This document shows, piece by piece, positions 10,209 to 19,413 of a stretch of DNA of 64,000 nucleotides. Source of the DNA: Mesorhizobium sp. Pch-S (lineage in GTDB: Bacteria; Pseudomonadota; Alphaproteobacteria; Rhizobiales; Rhizobiaceae). The notes beneath the pieces were generated by a model. The model was not told the origin of the DNA and searched no databases. It saw only the letters and a program-made list of their open reading frames with translations. Within the stretch, counting starts at the first letter, position 1. Every line of letters begins with the position of its first letter. The position numbers were made by a program, and so were the translations under genes. The stretch lies in assembly GCF_004136315.1 (NCBI RefSeq), contig NZ_CP029562.1, positions 2,795,501 through 2,859,500 on the forward strand. Reading direction: 5' to 3'.

Positions 10209-11768
10209 ATGAGTATCGCAGATCTAAGCCAGGTCACGGAAACGCCGGCCCAGCATCGCCGTGGCGGCGGGCGCATCGGGCGCAAGGCGCTGAGAAGCGC
10301 GGCCGTGCCGGCCTTCCCCACTCTGGTTCGCCAGATCCCGGCCTACGAAATCGTCCCCGACGAAGCGGTCGAGCTGATCCACCAGGAATCGCTGTCGATC
10401 CTCGAAGAAGTCGGCTGCGAATTCCGTGACGAGGAAGCGATCGCCTTGTGGCGGCAGGCTGGAGCCGATGTCTCCGGCACGCGGGTTCGTTTCGACCGTG
10501 CTCTCCTGATGGAGCTGGTGTCGAAGGTCCCGGCCGAATTCACGCTCAACGCACGCAACCCCGAGCGCTCGGTACGCGTCGGCGGCAAGAATTCGATCTT
10601 CGTGCCGATGTATGGCGCACCTTATGTGCGCGACCTCGACAACAACAGGCGCTACGGCACGCTGGAGGACCTGCAGAACTTCCACAAGCTGGCCTACATG
10701 GCGCCGGCGCTGCATTCGTCGAGTTCGATCATCTGCGAGCCGATGGAAATCCCGGTGCCGAAGCGGCATCTGCACATCATCCATTCGGCGCTGAAGCACT
10801 CCGACAAGCCGTTCATGGGCATCGTCACGTCGAGGGATCGTGCCGAGGACACGATGGCCATGGCCGGCATCGTGTTCGGCGAGGACTATGTCCGCGACAA
10901 TCCGGTGCTGGTGTCGATCACCAACTGCAATTCGCCGCTGGTGTGGGATGCCACCATGCTCGACGCCATGAAGGTCTATGCGCGCAGCAACCAGCCGCTG
11001 ATCCTCGCCCCCTTCGCGCTTTGCGGCGCCTCGACGCCGGCTTCTTCGGTGGGCGCGGTGGCACAGGTCAACGCCGAAGCGCTGGCGGGCGTTGCCTTCA
11101 CGCAGCTGCTGCGTCCAGGCTCGCCGCAGATCTACGGACAGTTCATGGTCGCCGTCGACATGAAGACCGGCGCGCCCATGGGGGGTACGCCGGAGGCGGC
11201 TCAGATGATGTACCTCATGGGTGCGCTCGCCCGGAAATACCGGCTGCCCTGGCGCACATCCGGCTTCCATGTCGGCTCCAAGCTGAACGACGCCCAGGCG
11301 GGTTACGAGGCGAACATGCTGATGCATGCGGCGATCCTGTCCGGCGCGAACTACATCTGGCACTCCGCCGGCTGGCTCGAGGCCGGACTGAGCTGCGGTT
11401 ATTCGAAATTCGCCACCGACTGCGAACAGCTTGTCGGCTGGTACAAATATGCCGGCGGGGTTCCGTTCGAGGATTTCAAGGACGCGATGGCGGCCGTGCG
11501 CGAGGTCGGGCCAGCCGGCCACTATCTCGGCACGCAGCACACGCTCGATCATTTCGAGAACGCCTTCTTCAGCCCCAGCATCATGGATTTCAATTCCTTC
11601 GAGCAGTGGAAGGCGGAAGGAGCGAAGGATCACGACACACGCGGCCGCGAGAAGGCGCGCAACATGCTGGCCGATTACGAGGAACCGAAGCTCGACGAGG
11701 GCATTGCCGAGGCGCTGGAGGATTTCATCGCGCGGCGCGAGGAAAGGCTGCCGGATACCGTCAATTGA
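10209..11768 (+). CDS. MttB-superfamily methyltransferase (non-pyrrolysine)
   Basis: Protein of 519 aa from the trimethylamine methyltransferase (MttB) superfamily, TIM-barrel fold. Visible family stretches are ELIHQESLSILEEVGCEF near residue 57, VTSRDRAEDTMAMAGIVFG near 210 and a long ending LVGWYKYAGGVPF. No in-frame amber codon occurs, so it is a non-pyrrolysine member like the glycine betaine methyltransferase MtgB. MtgB passes a methyl group to a corrinoid protein, but no corrinoid protein or activase gene is present in this window. Placed after genes expected to make glycine betaine, it may demethylate betaine or a related quaternary amine. ATG at 10209 follows AAGGGAGAAC. Confidence 0.78.
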   Translation: MSIADLSQVTETPAQHRRGGGRIGRKALRSAAVPAFPTLVRQIPAYEIVPDEAVELIHQESLSILEEVGCEFRDEEAIALWRQAGADVSGTRVRFDRALLMELVSKVPAEFTLNARNPERSVRVGGKNSIFVPMYGAPYVRDLDNNRRYGTLEDLQNFHKLAYMAPALHSSSSIICEPMEIPVPKRHLHIIHSALKHSDKPFMGIVTSRDRAEDTMAMAGIVFGEDYVRDNPVLVSITNCNSPLVWDATMLDAMKVYARSNQPLILAPFALCGASTPASSVGAVAQVNAEALAGVAFTQLLRPGSPQIYGQFMVAVDMKTGAPMGGTPEAAQMMYLMGALARKYRLPWRTSGFHVGSKLNDAQAGYEANMLMHAAILSGANYIWHSAGWLEAGLSCGYSKFATDCEQLVGWYKYAGGVPFEDFKDAMAAVREVGPAGHYLGTQHTLDHFENAFFSPSIMDFNSFEQWKAEGAKDHDTRGREKARNMLADYEEPKLDEGIAEALEDFIARREERLPDTVN

Positions 11769-11780
11769 AACGGATGATTT

Positions 11781-11874
11781 CAGAGCGTTTCCGTTTTTCA
11801 CGGAAAGGCTCCAACTCTTTGTTTCTACGCAATTCCGGACGGAAAACCGTTGTGCACTTTTCCTGAAATTGCTC
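11781..11874 (+). repeat. Rhizobial intergenic repeat, copy A
   Basis: About 94 bp starting CAGAGCGTTTCCG and ending TTTTCCTGAAATTGCTC. A second copy lies at 30417-30519 in the opposite orientation and shares CAATTCCGGACGGAAAACCG exactly, plus the flanking GCACTTTTCCTG. The left part forms a hairpin (CGTTTCCG / CGGAAA). It fills the gap between the MttB-like and the flavoprotein genes. Confidence 0.75.
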
Positions 11875-11929
11875 GGGCGCCACAAATCGGCATGATCGGG
11901 CTTCCATTCAAGTTCAGGCAGGCAGCTCG

Positions 11930-13981
11930 ATGACGTCGCACCCCAAAGATCCGCTTCTCCAACCATACCAGCTGAAGCACCTTGTGCTGAAGAACCGGGT
12001 GATGTCGACGAGCCATGAGCCGGCCTATTCGGAAGACGGTATGCCGAAGCAGCGCTACCGGCTCTATCATGCCGAGAAAGCCAAGGGCGGCATGGCGCTG
12101 ACGATGACGGCGGGCTCGGCCATCGTCTCACGCGACAGCCCGGCCGCCTTCGGCAACCTGCATCTCTACGACGATGCCATCGTGCCCTGGCTGGCCGAGC
12201 TCACCGATGCTTGCCATGAGCATGACTGTAAGGTGATGATCCAGATCACCCATCTCGGCCGCCGCACCGGCTGGAACAAGGCCGACTGGCTGCCGGTGCT
12301 ATCGGCTTCGCCGGTGCGCGAGCCGGCCCATCGCGCCTTTCCGAAGACGGCCGAAGAATGGGACATCGAACGCATCGTCAGGGACTACGCTTCTGCCGCC
12401 CAGCGCTGCCAGGCGGCAGGCCTCGACGGTATCGAGTTCGAGGCCTATGGCCACCTCATCGACGGCTTCTGGTCGCCGGCCACCAACCACCGCGACGACG
12501 ATTTCGGCGGTTCGCTGGAGAACCGGCTGCGCTTCACCGAGATGGTGCTCGATGCGGTGCGGGCAGCGGTGGGCAAGGATTTCGTCGTCGGCATCCGCAT
12601 GGTGGCGGACGAGGATTTCGCCGCCGGCCTTTCGAAGGAGGAAGGCATCGAGATCGCGCGTCGGCTGGCGAACTCCGGCAAGGTCGATTTCCTCAACATC
12701 ATCCGCGGCTCGATCGAAAGCGACGCCGCACTCTCCAAGGTCATCCCGGTGACCGGCATGCGTTCCTCACCGCATCTCGACTTCGCCGGCGAGGTGAGGG
12801 CAGCGACGAAGTTCCCGACCTTCCATGCCGCGCGCATCCAGGATGTGGCGACGGCGCGCCACGCCATAACCAGCGGCAAGCTCGACATGGTCGGCATGAC
12901 CCGCGCCCACATTGCCGACCCGCACATCATGCGAAAGGTTATGGAGGGCCGCGAGCACGAGATCCGCCCCTGCGTCGGTGCCACTTACTGCCTGGACCGC
13001 ATTTATGAGGGCGGCGAGGCGCTGTGCATCCACAATGCTGCGACGGGCCGGGAAGCAACGATCCCGCATGTCATCAGCAGGACAGACGGAGCGCGGAAGC
13101 ATGTCGTCGTGGTCGGGGCAGGCCCTGCGGGGCTGGAGGCTGCACGGGTCGCGGGCGAACGCGGCCACAAGGTGACGGTGCTGGAGGCCGCTTCGCAGGC
13201 CGGCGGGCAGATCCGGCTTGCCGCGCAGAACCCGCGCCGCAAGGAACTGATCGGCATCGTCGACTGGCGCCTTGCCGAACTGGAACGGCTCGGCGTCGAC
13301 ATCCGCTACGACACATGGGCCGAAAGCCAGGATGTGCTGGAGTTCAACCCGGACGTTGTCGTCGTCGCCACCGGTGGCATTCCGCAGAACCCCGCGCTGG
13401 AGGCTGGCGACGACCTGGTCACCTCGAGTTGGGACATCCTCTCTGGCGCGGTCAAGGCGGCCGAGAACGTGCTGCTCTATGACGACAATGGCGGCCACCA
13501 GGGCATGGGGGCTGCCGAGCTCATCGCCAATCAGGGGAGCAGGCTTGAACTGGTTTCACCCGAGCGGTTCTTCGCGCCGGAAATGGGCGGGCTGAACCAT
13601 GTGCCCTATATGGCCGCCTTCCACACGAAGGGCGTGACCATCACCATCAATACCCGCCTGCGCTCGGTGAAGCGAGATGGCAACCAGCTGGTCGCGACAC
13701 TCGGCTCGGACTTCGCCGGAGGATGGCAGGCGACAAGGCTGGTCGACCAGGTCGTGGTCGAGCATGGCACGGCACCGCTCGACGAGCTCTACCTGACGCT
13801 GAAACCGCTCTCCGCCAACACCGGCGCTATCGACTATGAAAGGCTCATCGCAGGCGGTGACATCTTTCCGCATCGCAATCCTGCCGGGTCCTTCATCCTC
13901 TATCGCATCGGCGATGCCGTCGCCTCCAGGAACATCCATGCCGCCGTCTATGACGGCATGCGTTTCGCACTGAGAGCGTGA
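11930..13981 (+). CDS. DgcA / N-methylproline demethylase-like flavoprotein
   Basis: Old-yellow-enzyme-type oxidoreductase of 683 aa, trimethylamine dehydrogenase family. An FMN TIM-barrel domain (residues about 8-375, with ITHLGRR and EAYGHLIDGFWSPATNHRDDDFGGSLENRL) is followed by an FeS segment (RPCVGATYCLDRIYEGGEALC) and an FAD/NAD-type domain beginning HVVVVGAGPAGLEAARVAG near 387. Relatives oxidatively remove N-methyl groups from dimethylglycine (DgcA) or N-methylproline in betaine and stachydrine catabolism. The classical CxxCxxxC cluster has alanine at the second position here, which appears usual for the demethylase subgroup. With betaine-forming genes upstream, dimethylglycine is a plausible substrate. 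Confidence 0.82.
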   Translation: MTSHPKDPLLQPYQLKHLVLKNRVMSTSHEPAYSEDGMPKQRYRLYHAEKAKGGMALTMTAGSAIVSRDSPAAFGNLHLYDDAIVPWLAELTDACHEHDCKVMIQITHLGRRTGWNKADWLPVLSASPVREPAHRAFPKTAEEWDIERIVRDYASAAQRCQAAGLDGIEFEAYGHLIDGFWSPATNHRDDDFGGSLENRLRFTEMVLDAVRAAVGKDFVVGIRMVADEDFAAGLSKEEGIEIARRLANSGKVDFLNIIRGSIESDAALSKVIPVTGMRSSPHLDFAGEVRAATKFPTFHAARIQDVATARHAITSGKLDMVGMTRAHIADPHIMRKVMEGREHEIRPCVGATYCLDRIYEGGEALCIHNAATGREATIPHVISRTDGARKHVVVVGAGPAGLEAARVAGERGHKVTVLEAASQAGGQIRLAAQNPRRKELIGIVDWRLAELERLGVDIRYDTWAESQDVLEFNPDVVVVATGGIPQNPALEAGDDLVTSSWDILSGAVKAAENVLLYDDNGGHQGMGAAELIANQGSRLELVSPERFFAPEMGGLNHVPYMAAFHTKGVTITINTRLRSVKRDGNQLVATLGSDFAGGWQATRLVDQVVVEHGTAPLDELYLTLKPLSANTGAIDYERLIAGGDIFPHRNPAGSFILYRIGDAVASRNIHAAVYDGMRFALRA

Positions 13982-14050
13982 GCCGGCCCAAAGACAGAAA
14001 GCTCAAAGATCCAAGGGAACACAAACCGAGCACACAAAAGGGAGGAGAAA

Positions 14051-15703
14051 ATGGGGTTCTTCAGAAACAATGGCGACCGCGTTCCGGCAGCCGTCGAGAC
14101 GATGGCCAAGGAGGTGCTGGCAGGCCGCGTCGATCGGCGCGAATTCCTGGCACTGGCGAGCGCGCTCGGTGCTTCTACGGCTCTTGCCTATGGCATGGTC
14201 GGCCTGGCCGCTCCTGCTCCTGCCTTCGCCCAGGAGGCCAAAAAAGGCGGTACGCTGCGCGTCTCGATGCCGGTCAAGGCGCAGAAGGACCCGCGCACCT
14301 ATGACTGGGTCGAGCTTGCCAATGTCTCGCGCAGCTGGCTCGAGCCGCTGGTGCGCTACACCCGCGAATTCACCTTCGAGCCGGTGCTGCTCGAAAGCTG
14401 GGACGTCAATGACGACGCCACCGAATATGTCCTGCATGTGCGCAAGGGCGTGACCTGGAACAATGGCGACGCCTTCACCGCTGACGACGTCGCCTACAAC
14501 CTGACCCGCTGGTGCGAAAAGGCAGCCGCCGGCAACTCCATGGCTGGGCGCATGGGTGCGCTGATCGACGCCAAGACCGGCAAGGCCCGTGATGGGGCTA
14601 TCACCAAGGTCGACGACCACACGGTGAAACTGAAGCTCGGCGAGCCGGATATCGCCCTGGTTCCGAACTTCACCGACTATCCGGCACTGATCGTGCACCG
14701 CAACTTCGACGCCGAAGGCGCCGATCCGGTCAAGAAGCCGATCGGCACCGGGCCGTTCGAACTGGTGTCCTATGCGGTCGGCCAGAAGGCCGTGGTCAAG
14801 CGGCGCGAGAATGGCAAGTGGTGGGGTGGCGAAGCATCGCTCGACGGCGTTGAATTCGTCGACTACGGCACTGATTTCAATGCGTCGGTGAATGCGTTCG
14901 AATCAGGCGAGATCGACCTCAACCTGGAAACCCCGGCCGACTTCATCGACATCCTGGACAAGATGGACCTGGTGAAGTCGGAAGTCGCCACGGCGACGAC
15001 GCTGGTTGCGCGCACCAATGTCACGCACAAGCCTTATGACGACCAGCGCGTGCGCAACGCACTGCAGATGGCGGTCGACAACAATGTCGTGCTGCAACTC
15101 GGCTACAGCGGGCGTGGAACGGTCGGCGAAAACCACCATGTCAGCCCGATCCAACCCGAATATTATGCGCTGCCCAAGAAGCAGCGCGACGCTGCCGGCG
15201 CCAAGAAGCTGATGACCGAGGCCGGCCAGGCCGATTTCGAGCATGAGCTGATCACGATCGAGGACGACTGGCAGAAAAACACCGGCGACGCCATAGCAGC
15301 GCAGCTGCGCGAGGCGGGCATCAAGGTCAAGCGCACGGTATTGCCGGGCTCGACCTTCTGGAACGACTGGACCAAGTACCCCTATTCGATGACGATCTGG
15401 TACATGCGCCCGCTCGCCGTCCAGGTGCTGGCGCTCGGTTACCGCACCGGCGAGGCCTGGAACGAATCCGGCTATTCCAATCCCGATTTCGACGCCAAGC
15501 TGAAACAGGCGCTTTCCATCAACGATGTCGAGAAGCGGCGCGAGGTGATGAAGGATCTCGAGACGATCTTGCAGGACTCGGGCGTCATCATCCAGCCCTA
15601 CTGGCAGAAGCTTTTTTGCCACATGAGCAAGAAGGTGAAGAATTACGGTATCCACCAGACTTTTGAGATGGATCTGCAGAACGTCTGGCTGGAACAGGCC
15701 TGA
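14051..15703 (+). CDS. Tat-exported solute-binding protein, family 5 (DppA/OppA-like)
   Basis: Periplasmic binding protein of 550 aa, SBP_bac_5 family, which binds peptides, opines or other cationic solutes. The leader has a Tat-type motif ([10 protein letters not shown], residues about 29-38), a hydrophobic core and a cleavage site near APAFAQ. The mature protein shows [10 protein letters not shown], the [19 protein letters not shown] loop and [13 protein letters not shown] at 14051 has GGAGGAG seven bases upstream. No dpp-type permease or ATPase genes follow, so it is an orphan binding protein that must use a distant transporter or act as a sensor. Position suggests a quaternary amine-related ligand. 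Confidence 0.87.
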   Translation: MGFFRNNGDRVPAAVETMAKEVLAGRVDRREFLALASALGASTALAYGMVGLAAPAPAFAQEAKKGGTLRVSMPVKAQKDPRTYDWVELANVSRSWLEPLVRYTREFTFEPVLLESWDVNDDATEYVLHVRKGVTWNNGDAFTADDVAYNLTRWCEKAAAGNSMAGRMGALIDAKTGKARDGAITKVDDHTVKLKLGEPDIALVPNFTDYPALIVHRNFDAEGADPVKKPIGTGPFELVSYAVGQKAVVKRRENGKWWGGEASLDGVEFVDYGTDFNASVNAFESGEIDLNLETPADFIDILDKMDLVKSEVATATTLVARTNVTHKPYDDQRVRNALQMAVDNNVVLQLGYSGRGTVGENHHVSPIQPEYYALPKKQRDAAGAKKLMTEAGQADFEHELITIEDDWQKNTGDAIAAQLREAGIKVKRTVLPGSTFWNDWTKYPYSMTIWYMRPLAVQVLALGYRTGEAWNESGYSNPDFDAKLKQALSINDVEKRREVMKDLETILQDSGVIIQPYWQKLFCHMSKKVKNYGIHQTFEMDLQNVWLEQA

Positions 15704-15720
15704 TCCCTTTGGATGCAAAA

Positions 15721-15746
15721 ACAGCCGGCACAGTCGTGCCGGCTGT
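15721..15746. terminator. Hairpin terminator after the binding-protein gene
   Basis: Perfect 11-bp stem ACAGCCGGCAC / GTGCCGGCTGT with a 4-nt loop, 18 bp after the stop at 15703. The five A residues before the stem would be a U-tract if read from the other strand, so it could work in both directions; rightward the tail is TTCGCAT, which is weak. Confidence 0.65.
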
Positions 15747-16226
15747 TCGCATAGTGGGTGATGACAGGGTGACCGTAGACAAGGGGCTGGCCCCATACAT
15801 CAACGCGATCACCGGTCGATAAAAGCCGGCACTGCGCGCAAAAAAATGAAACCCCGCCAAATAGGCCGCCGCCGTTTCCGTAAAAAAACGGAGACCCATT
15901 GCAACTTTTTCTGGCGCCGCCAATCCAACGAGGAATGCTCGCGAAAGCCCCGGCAAAGGTGCGCTTTTGCAGTTCTCAAGAATTTGGCCACGGTTGCCGG
16001 ATGGGCTTCAATGAGCGGATAAATTCCCTTATAGGTTGCACGCGCTGACATCTGCGGGTGGACAGGCGCTCTCACGGGGGCTATATGGCGGCTTCGGATT
16101 TTAAGATTTATTTCCGTATCATCGCGCATCTCCGGCAATTATTTTGCTTCTACAGGAAATGCCATAATCTTCTTTCCCAGAAGAGGAGAGTTTATCTGCC
16201 AGTATGGTGGATTTGCGAATTATTGT
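15747..16226. other. AT-rich gene-free stretch upstream of the ChoV-like gene
   Basis: About 480 bp with no convincing gene. From about 16080 the base composition drops well below the surrounding coding DNA, and this continues into the first 150 bases of the ATPase gene. Short open frames here look non-coding. The stretch must hold the promoter of the choVWX-like operon, but I see no clear -35/-10 or operator. Confidence 0.5.
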
Positions 16227-17480
16227 ATGGCACCAAGTTATCCCGAAACTTCATCTGGTATTGAAAAAGAAAACGCCAAAATATCAGATAGCGTTAAAAT
16301 AAGACTCAAAAATATATACAAGATATTTGGTGAAAATACCGATCGTGCTTTGGAGATGGTGCGCTCGGGTAGGAGTAAATCTGAAATCCATGCGTCCACC
16401 GGTTGTATGATCGGTGTCGACGATGCGAGTTTCGAGATCATGGCCGGCGAGACCTTTGTCATCATGGGTCTGTCTGGTTCGGGCAAGTCGACGCTGCTTC
16501 GTCTTCTCAACCGCCTGATCGAGCCAACCGCCGGTGCCGTCGAGATCGACGGGCGCGACATCACGAAAATGTCCAGGCGCGAGCTGATCGAATTGCGGCG
16601 GCGTGACATGAGCATGGTGTTCCAGTCATTCGCGCTGCTCCCCAATCGCACCGTGCTCGGCAACGCTGCCTTCGGGCTGGAGATTGCCGGTGTAAGCGAG
16701 GCTGAGCGTGCCGAGAGAGCACTCGCCGCGCTGGATGCCGTTGGCCTGAAGCCATACGCGAACAGCAGGCCGGACGAGCTTTCAGGTGGCATGAAGCAGC
16801 GTGTCGGCCTGGCGCGCGCACTGGCCACCGAGCCGACCATCCTGCTCATGGATGAGGCTTTTTCCGCACTCGATCCTTTGATCCGCACCGAGATGCAGGA
16901 TGAGCTGATGCGGCTTCAGGCGGAACAGAACCGAACGGTGATCTTCGTCAGCCATGACCTCGACGAGGCCATGCGCATCGGCGACCGCATCTGCATCATG
17001 CAGCATGGCAAGGTCGTGCAGGTCGGTACGCCGGACGAGATCGTCTCGAAGCCGGCCAACGACTATGTGCGCTCTTTCTTCCGCAACGTCGATGTCTCGC
17101 AGGTGTTCAAGGCCGGCGACATCGCCCGCAAGACGCAGCTCACCATCATCGACCGGCAGGGCGTCTCCGTGGCGGCCGCGCTGGAGCAGATGGAGCAGTC
17201 CGGGCGCGACGTGGCGATCGTTGTTGGTCGCGACAGGAAGTTTCATGGCATGGTCAGCCAGGATGCGCTGATCGAAAAGGTCAGGACCAAAACCAGCGAG
17301 CCTTATCGCAACGCCTTCCTGGAGGGCGTGGAGCCGATCGCTGCCGGTGAACCCTTGTCCAATGTGCTCGGCCGTGTCGCCGAAAGCCGCTGGCCCGTTC
17401 CCGTGGTCGATGATCATGGCCGTTATGTCGGCTCGATCAGCAAGTCGGCGCTTCTGGAAACGCTCGACCGGGCCGGTTAG
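16227..17480 (+). CDS. Glycine betaine/choline ABC transporter ATPase (ProV/ChoV-like)
   Basis: ATPase of 417 aa for a quaternary-amine importer. It has the ProV-specific N-terminal region (KNIYKIFGENTDRALEMVRSG), Walker A GLSGSGKST near residue 85, the family motif MVFQSFALLPNRTVL, signature LSGGMKQRVGLARAL and Walker B ILLMDEAFSALDP. Two CBS domains (about 295-415) end the protein; in ProV/OpuA proteins these sense ionic strength or ligands. The first 50 codons are much richer in A/T than the rest. ATG at 16227 has no good ribosome site, so the exact start is uncertain. First gene of a three-gene operon. Confidence 0.92.
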   Translation: MAPSYPETSSGIEKENAKISDSVKIRLKNIYKIFGENTDRALEMVRSGRSKSEIHASTGCMIGVDDASFEIMAGETFVIMGLSGSGKSTLLRLLNRLIEPTAGAVEIDGRDITKMSRRELIELRRRDMSMVFQSFALLPNRTVLGNAAFGLEIAGVSEAERAERALAALDAVGLKPYANSRPDELSGGMKQRVGLARALATEPTILLMDEAFSALDPLIRTEMQDELMRLQAEQNRTVIFVSHDLDEAMRIGDRICIMQHGKVVQVGTPDEIVSKPANDYVRSFFRNVDVSQVFKAGDIARKTQLTIIDRQGVSVAAALEQMEQSGRDVAIVVGRDRKFHGMVSQDALIEKVRTKTSEPYRNAFLEGVEPIAAGEPLSNVLGRVAESRWPVPVVDDHGRYVGSISKSALLETLDRAG

Positions 17481-17530
17481 AGGCCGCGCGTCCATTCGGA
17501 CGCGCAAAGGTCGCTCTAACACTTTTATTT

Positions 17531-17580
17531 GGCGCATGATCCTTTCCGAAAATCGATTTCGATTGTCGGGGTCATGCGCC
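17531..17580. repeat. Palindromic intergenic element (GCGCATGATCC type)
   Basis: GGCGCATGATCC (17531-17542) pairs with GGGTCATGCGCC (17569-17580) with one G-T type mismatch. An inner stem CCGAAAATCG / CGATTGTCGG continues the palindrome. Elements with this outer sequence are frequent between genes of Mesorhizobium and relatives. It lies between the ATPase and permease genes of one operon, so it is transcribed and would fold in the mRNA. Confidence 0.7.
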
Positions 17581-17597
17581 GAGCGAAGGGAAAGATC

Positions 17598-18524
17598 ATG
17601 GATCTCAATTTCAGCGTCGGCCACGGCGCCGACGTCGTCGTCAACTATATCCTCGATAACTTCACCCCTGCGCTGGACGTGATCGCCGCGGCCATCGGCT
17701 TTGTCAGCGACGGCATCCAGGGCATGCTTGTGAGCATTCCGCCGATGGCGGGCATCGCTATCCTGGTGATGCTGTCGCTGTGGCGGGTAGGGTGGAAGTT
17801 CGCCGTCTTCGCCTTATTGGCACTCGCCCTGGTCGATCACATGGGCCTCTGGCAGGGCACCATGGAGACGCTGTCGCTGGTGCTTTCGGCTACCATCATC
17901 GCCGTCGTCATCGGCATCCCGGCTGGCATCGCCATGGCGCGCTCCGACAGGGTGGCCGGCCTGCTGCGCCCCGTGCTCGACCTGATGCAGACGATGCCGG
18001 CCTTCGTCTATCTGATCCCCGCCGCGATGTTCTTCGGCCTGGGAGCGGTGCCTGGAACCATCGCCACTGTGATCTTCGCCATGCCGCCCGTGGTGCGCCT
18101 GACCAATCTCGGCATCCGGCAGGTGCATGCCGAGTTCATCGAGGCGGGACTGGCCTTCGGCTGCACGCCCTCGCAGCTCCTGTTCAAGGTACAGTTGCCC
18201 AACGCCATGCCTTCGATCATGGCCGGCATGAACCAGACGATCATGCTGTCGCTTTCGATGGTCGTCATCGCGTCGATGATCGGCGCGGGCGGGCTCGGCA
18301 ATCATGTGCTGACAGGCATCCAGCGTCTCGACGTGGGCGCTGGCTTCGAAGGCGGGCTGGCCGTCGTCATCCTGGCCGTTGTGCTTGATCGGATCACCCA
18401 GAGTTTTGGCAAGGGCAGCTCCGGCTTTCTGAGCTTTCTTGCTTCCCGCAGGGCCACGGGCGGACCGCAAACTTCGCCGGATCACGTACCGGCCGATGGC
18501 AAGCAGCGTTCCGCTGCGGCTTGA
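17598..18524 (+). CDS. Glycine betaine/choline ABC transporter permease (ProW/ChoW-like)
   Basis: Inner-membrane permease of 308 aa with a BPD_transp_1 domain. Several membrane segments start near residue 45. The coupling motif is in the EFIEAGLAFGCTPSQLLFKVQLPNAMPSIM region (about 183-212). A family-specific motif FVYLIPAAMFFGLGAVPGTIATVIFAMPPVVRLTNLGIRQV is present. ATG at 17598 follows GAAGGGAAAG; an in-frame ATG at 17574 is a less likely start within the palindrome. It lies between the ATPase and binding-protein genes, as in choXWV/proVWX systems. Confidence 0.92.
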   Translation: MDLNFSVGHGADVVVNYILDNFTPALDVIAAAIGFVSDGIQGMLVSIPPMAGIAILVMLSLWRVGWKFAVFALLALALVDHMGLWQGTMETLSLVLSATIIAVVIGIPAGIAMARSDRVAGLLRPVLDLMQTMPAFVYLIPAAMFFGLGAVPGTIATVIFAMPPVVRLTNLGIRQVHAEFIEAGLAFGCTPSQLLFKVQLPNAMPSIMAGMNQTIMLSLSMVVIASMIGAGGLGNHVLTGIQRLDVGAGFEGGLAVVILAVVLDRITQSFGKGSSGFLSFLASRRATGGPQTSPDHVPADGKQRSAAA

Positions 18525-18549
18525 ATTTCCAGAATACGAAGGAGAAGAG

Positions 18550-19413
18550 ATGTTCAGAACACTGACACGTATCGGGCTTGCCGCGCTTGTTGCCGGCAGC
18601 ATGGCAACGGCGGCCTTCGCACAGGAGGGCAAGCCCGTGAAGCTTGGCTGGGCTGCATGGTCGGATGCGGAATTCGTCACCAAGCTCGCCGCCAGGCTCA
18701 TCCAGGACAAGCTGGGCCAGAAGGTCGAACTCGTGCAGACGGACGTCGCGCCGCTCTACCAGGGTGTCAGCCGCGGCGACATCGATGCCATGATGATGGC
18801 CTGGCTGCCGCAGACCCATGCCGACTATTTCAAGCGCGTGGAATCCAAGGTCGAGACGCTCGGCACCGTCTATGACGGCGCAAAACTGGGCTGGGTCGTT
18901 CCGGCATACATTCCGGAAAGCGAAATCAGCTCGATCGAAGACCTGAAAAAGGACGAGGTGAAGCAGAAGCTTGGCGGCGAGGTGCAAGGTATTGACCCCG
19001 GTGCCGGCCTGACGCGGCTTTCGGAGAAAGCGGTCACGGACTACGGCCTGGATTACAAGCTGAAGATTTCCAGCGAGGCCGGCATGCTGACCACCGTCGA
19101 TCGCGCCATGCGTTCCGAGAAGTGGTTCGTCGCCACGGCCTGGAGCCCGCACTGGATGTTCGGCAAGTACAAGCTGCGCTACATCGAGGATCCCAAGGGT
19201 TCGCTCGGCAAGGCCGAGCATATCGACATCCTCGCCCGCAAGGGGTTCAAGGAAGAGAACCCCAAGGTCGCGGAGCTGCTTTCGCGCATGAACCTGCCGA
19301 TCCCCGAGCTCGAGGCGGCGATGTTCGACGCCCAGGAAACCTCTTACGAAAAGGCGGTCGACAAATACATCGCCGATCACCCTGACCAGGTGAAGAAATG
19401 GGTCGAGGGATAA
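18550..19413 (+). CDS. Glycine betaine/choline-type periplasmic binding protein (ProX/ChoX-like)
   Basis: Periplasmic binding protein of 287 aa, OpuAC family. The signal peptide ends at TAAFAQ (about residue 22). The mature protein has GWAAWSDAEFVTKLAARL and the aromatic residues expected for a cation-pi box, such as the W of MMMAWLPQTHADYF and the WSPHWMF motif near residue 200. ATG at 18550 follows AGGAGAAGAG, 25 bp after the permease gene. The ligand is a quaternary amine: glycine betaine, choline, or in this setting possibly trimethylammonioethylphosphonate. Confidence 0.92.
   Translation: MFRTLTRIGLAALVAGSMATAAFAQEGKPVKLGWAAWSDAEFVTKLAARLIQDKLGQKVELVQTDVAPLYQGVSRGDIDAMMMAWLPQTHADYFKRVESKVETLGTVYDGAKLGWVVPAYIPESEISSIEDLKKDEVKQKLGGEVQGIDPGAGLTRLSEKAVTDYGLDYKLKISSEAGMLTTVDRAMRSEKWFVATAWSPHWMFGKYKLRYIEDPKGSLGKAEHIDILARKGFKEENPKVAELLSRMNLPIPELEAAMFDAQETSYEKAVDKYIADHPDQVKKWVEG

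Noticed and set aside
10209..11768. Pyrrolysine-containing trimethylamine methyltransferase
   Set aside because: No in-frame amber codon occurs within the 519 codons, so this is a non-pyrrolysine member of the superfamily.
10224..12131. Long minus-strand open frame of 635 codons opposite the MttB-like gene
   Set aside because: It is the antisense of a clearly conserved gene in high-GC DNA, has low-complexity Arg/His-rich sequence and matches no family.
15588..16138. Minus-strand frames in the gap before the ChoV-like gene
   Set aside because: They overlap the end of the binding-protein gene, lack ribosome sites and show no family features.
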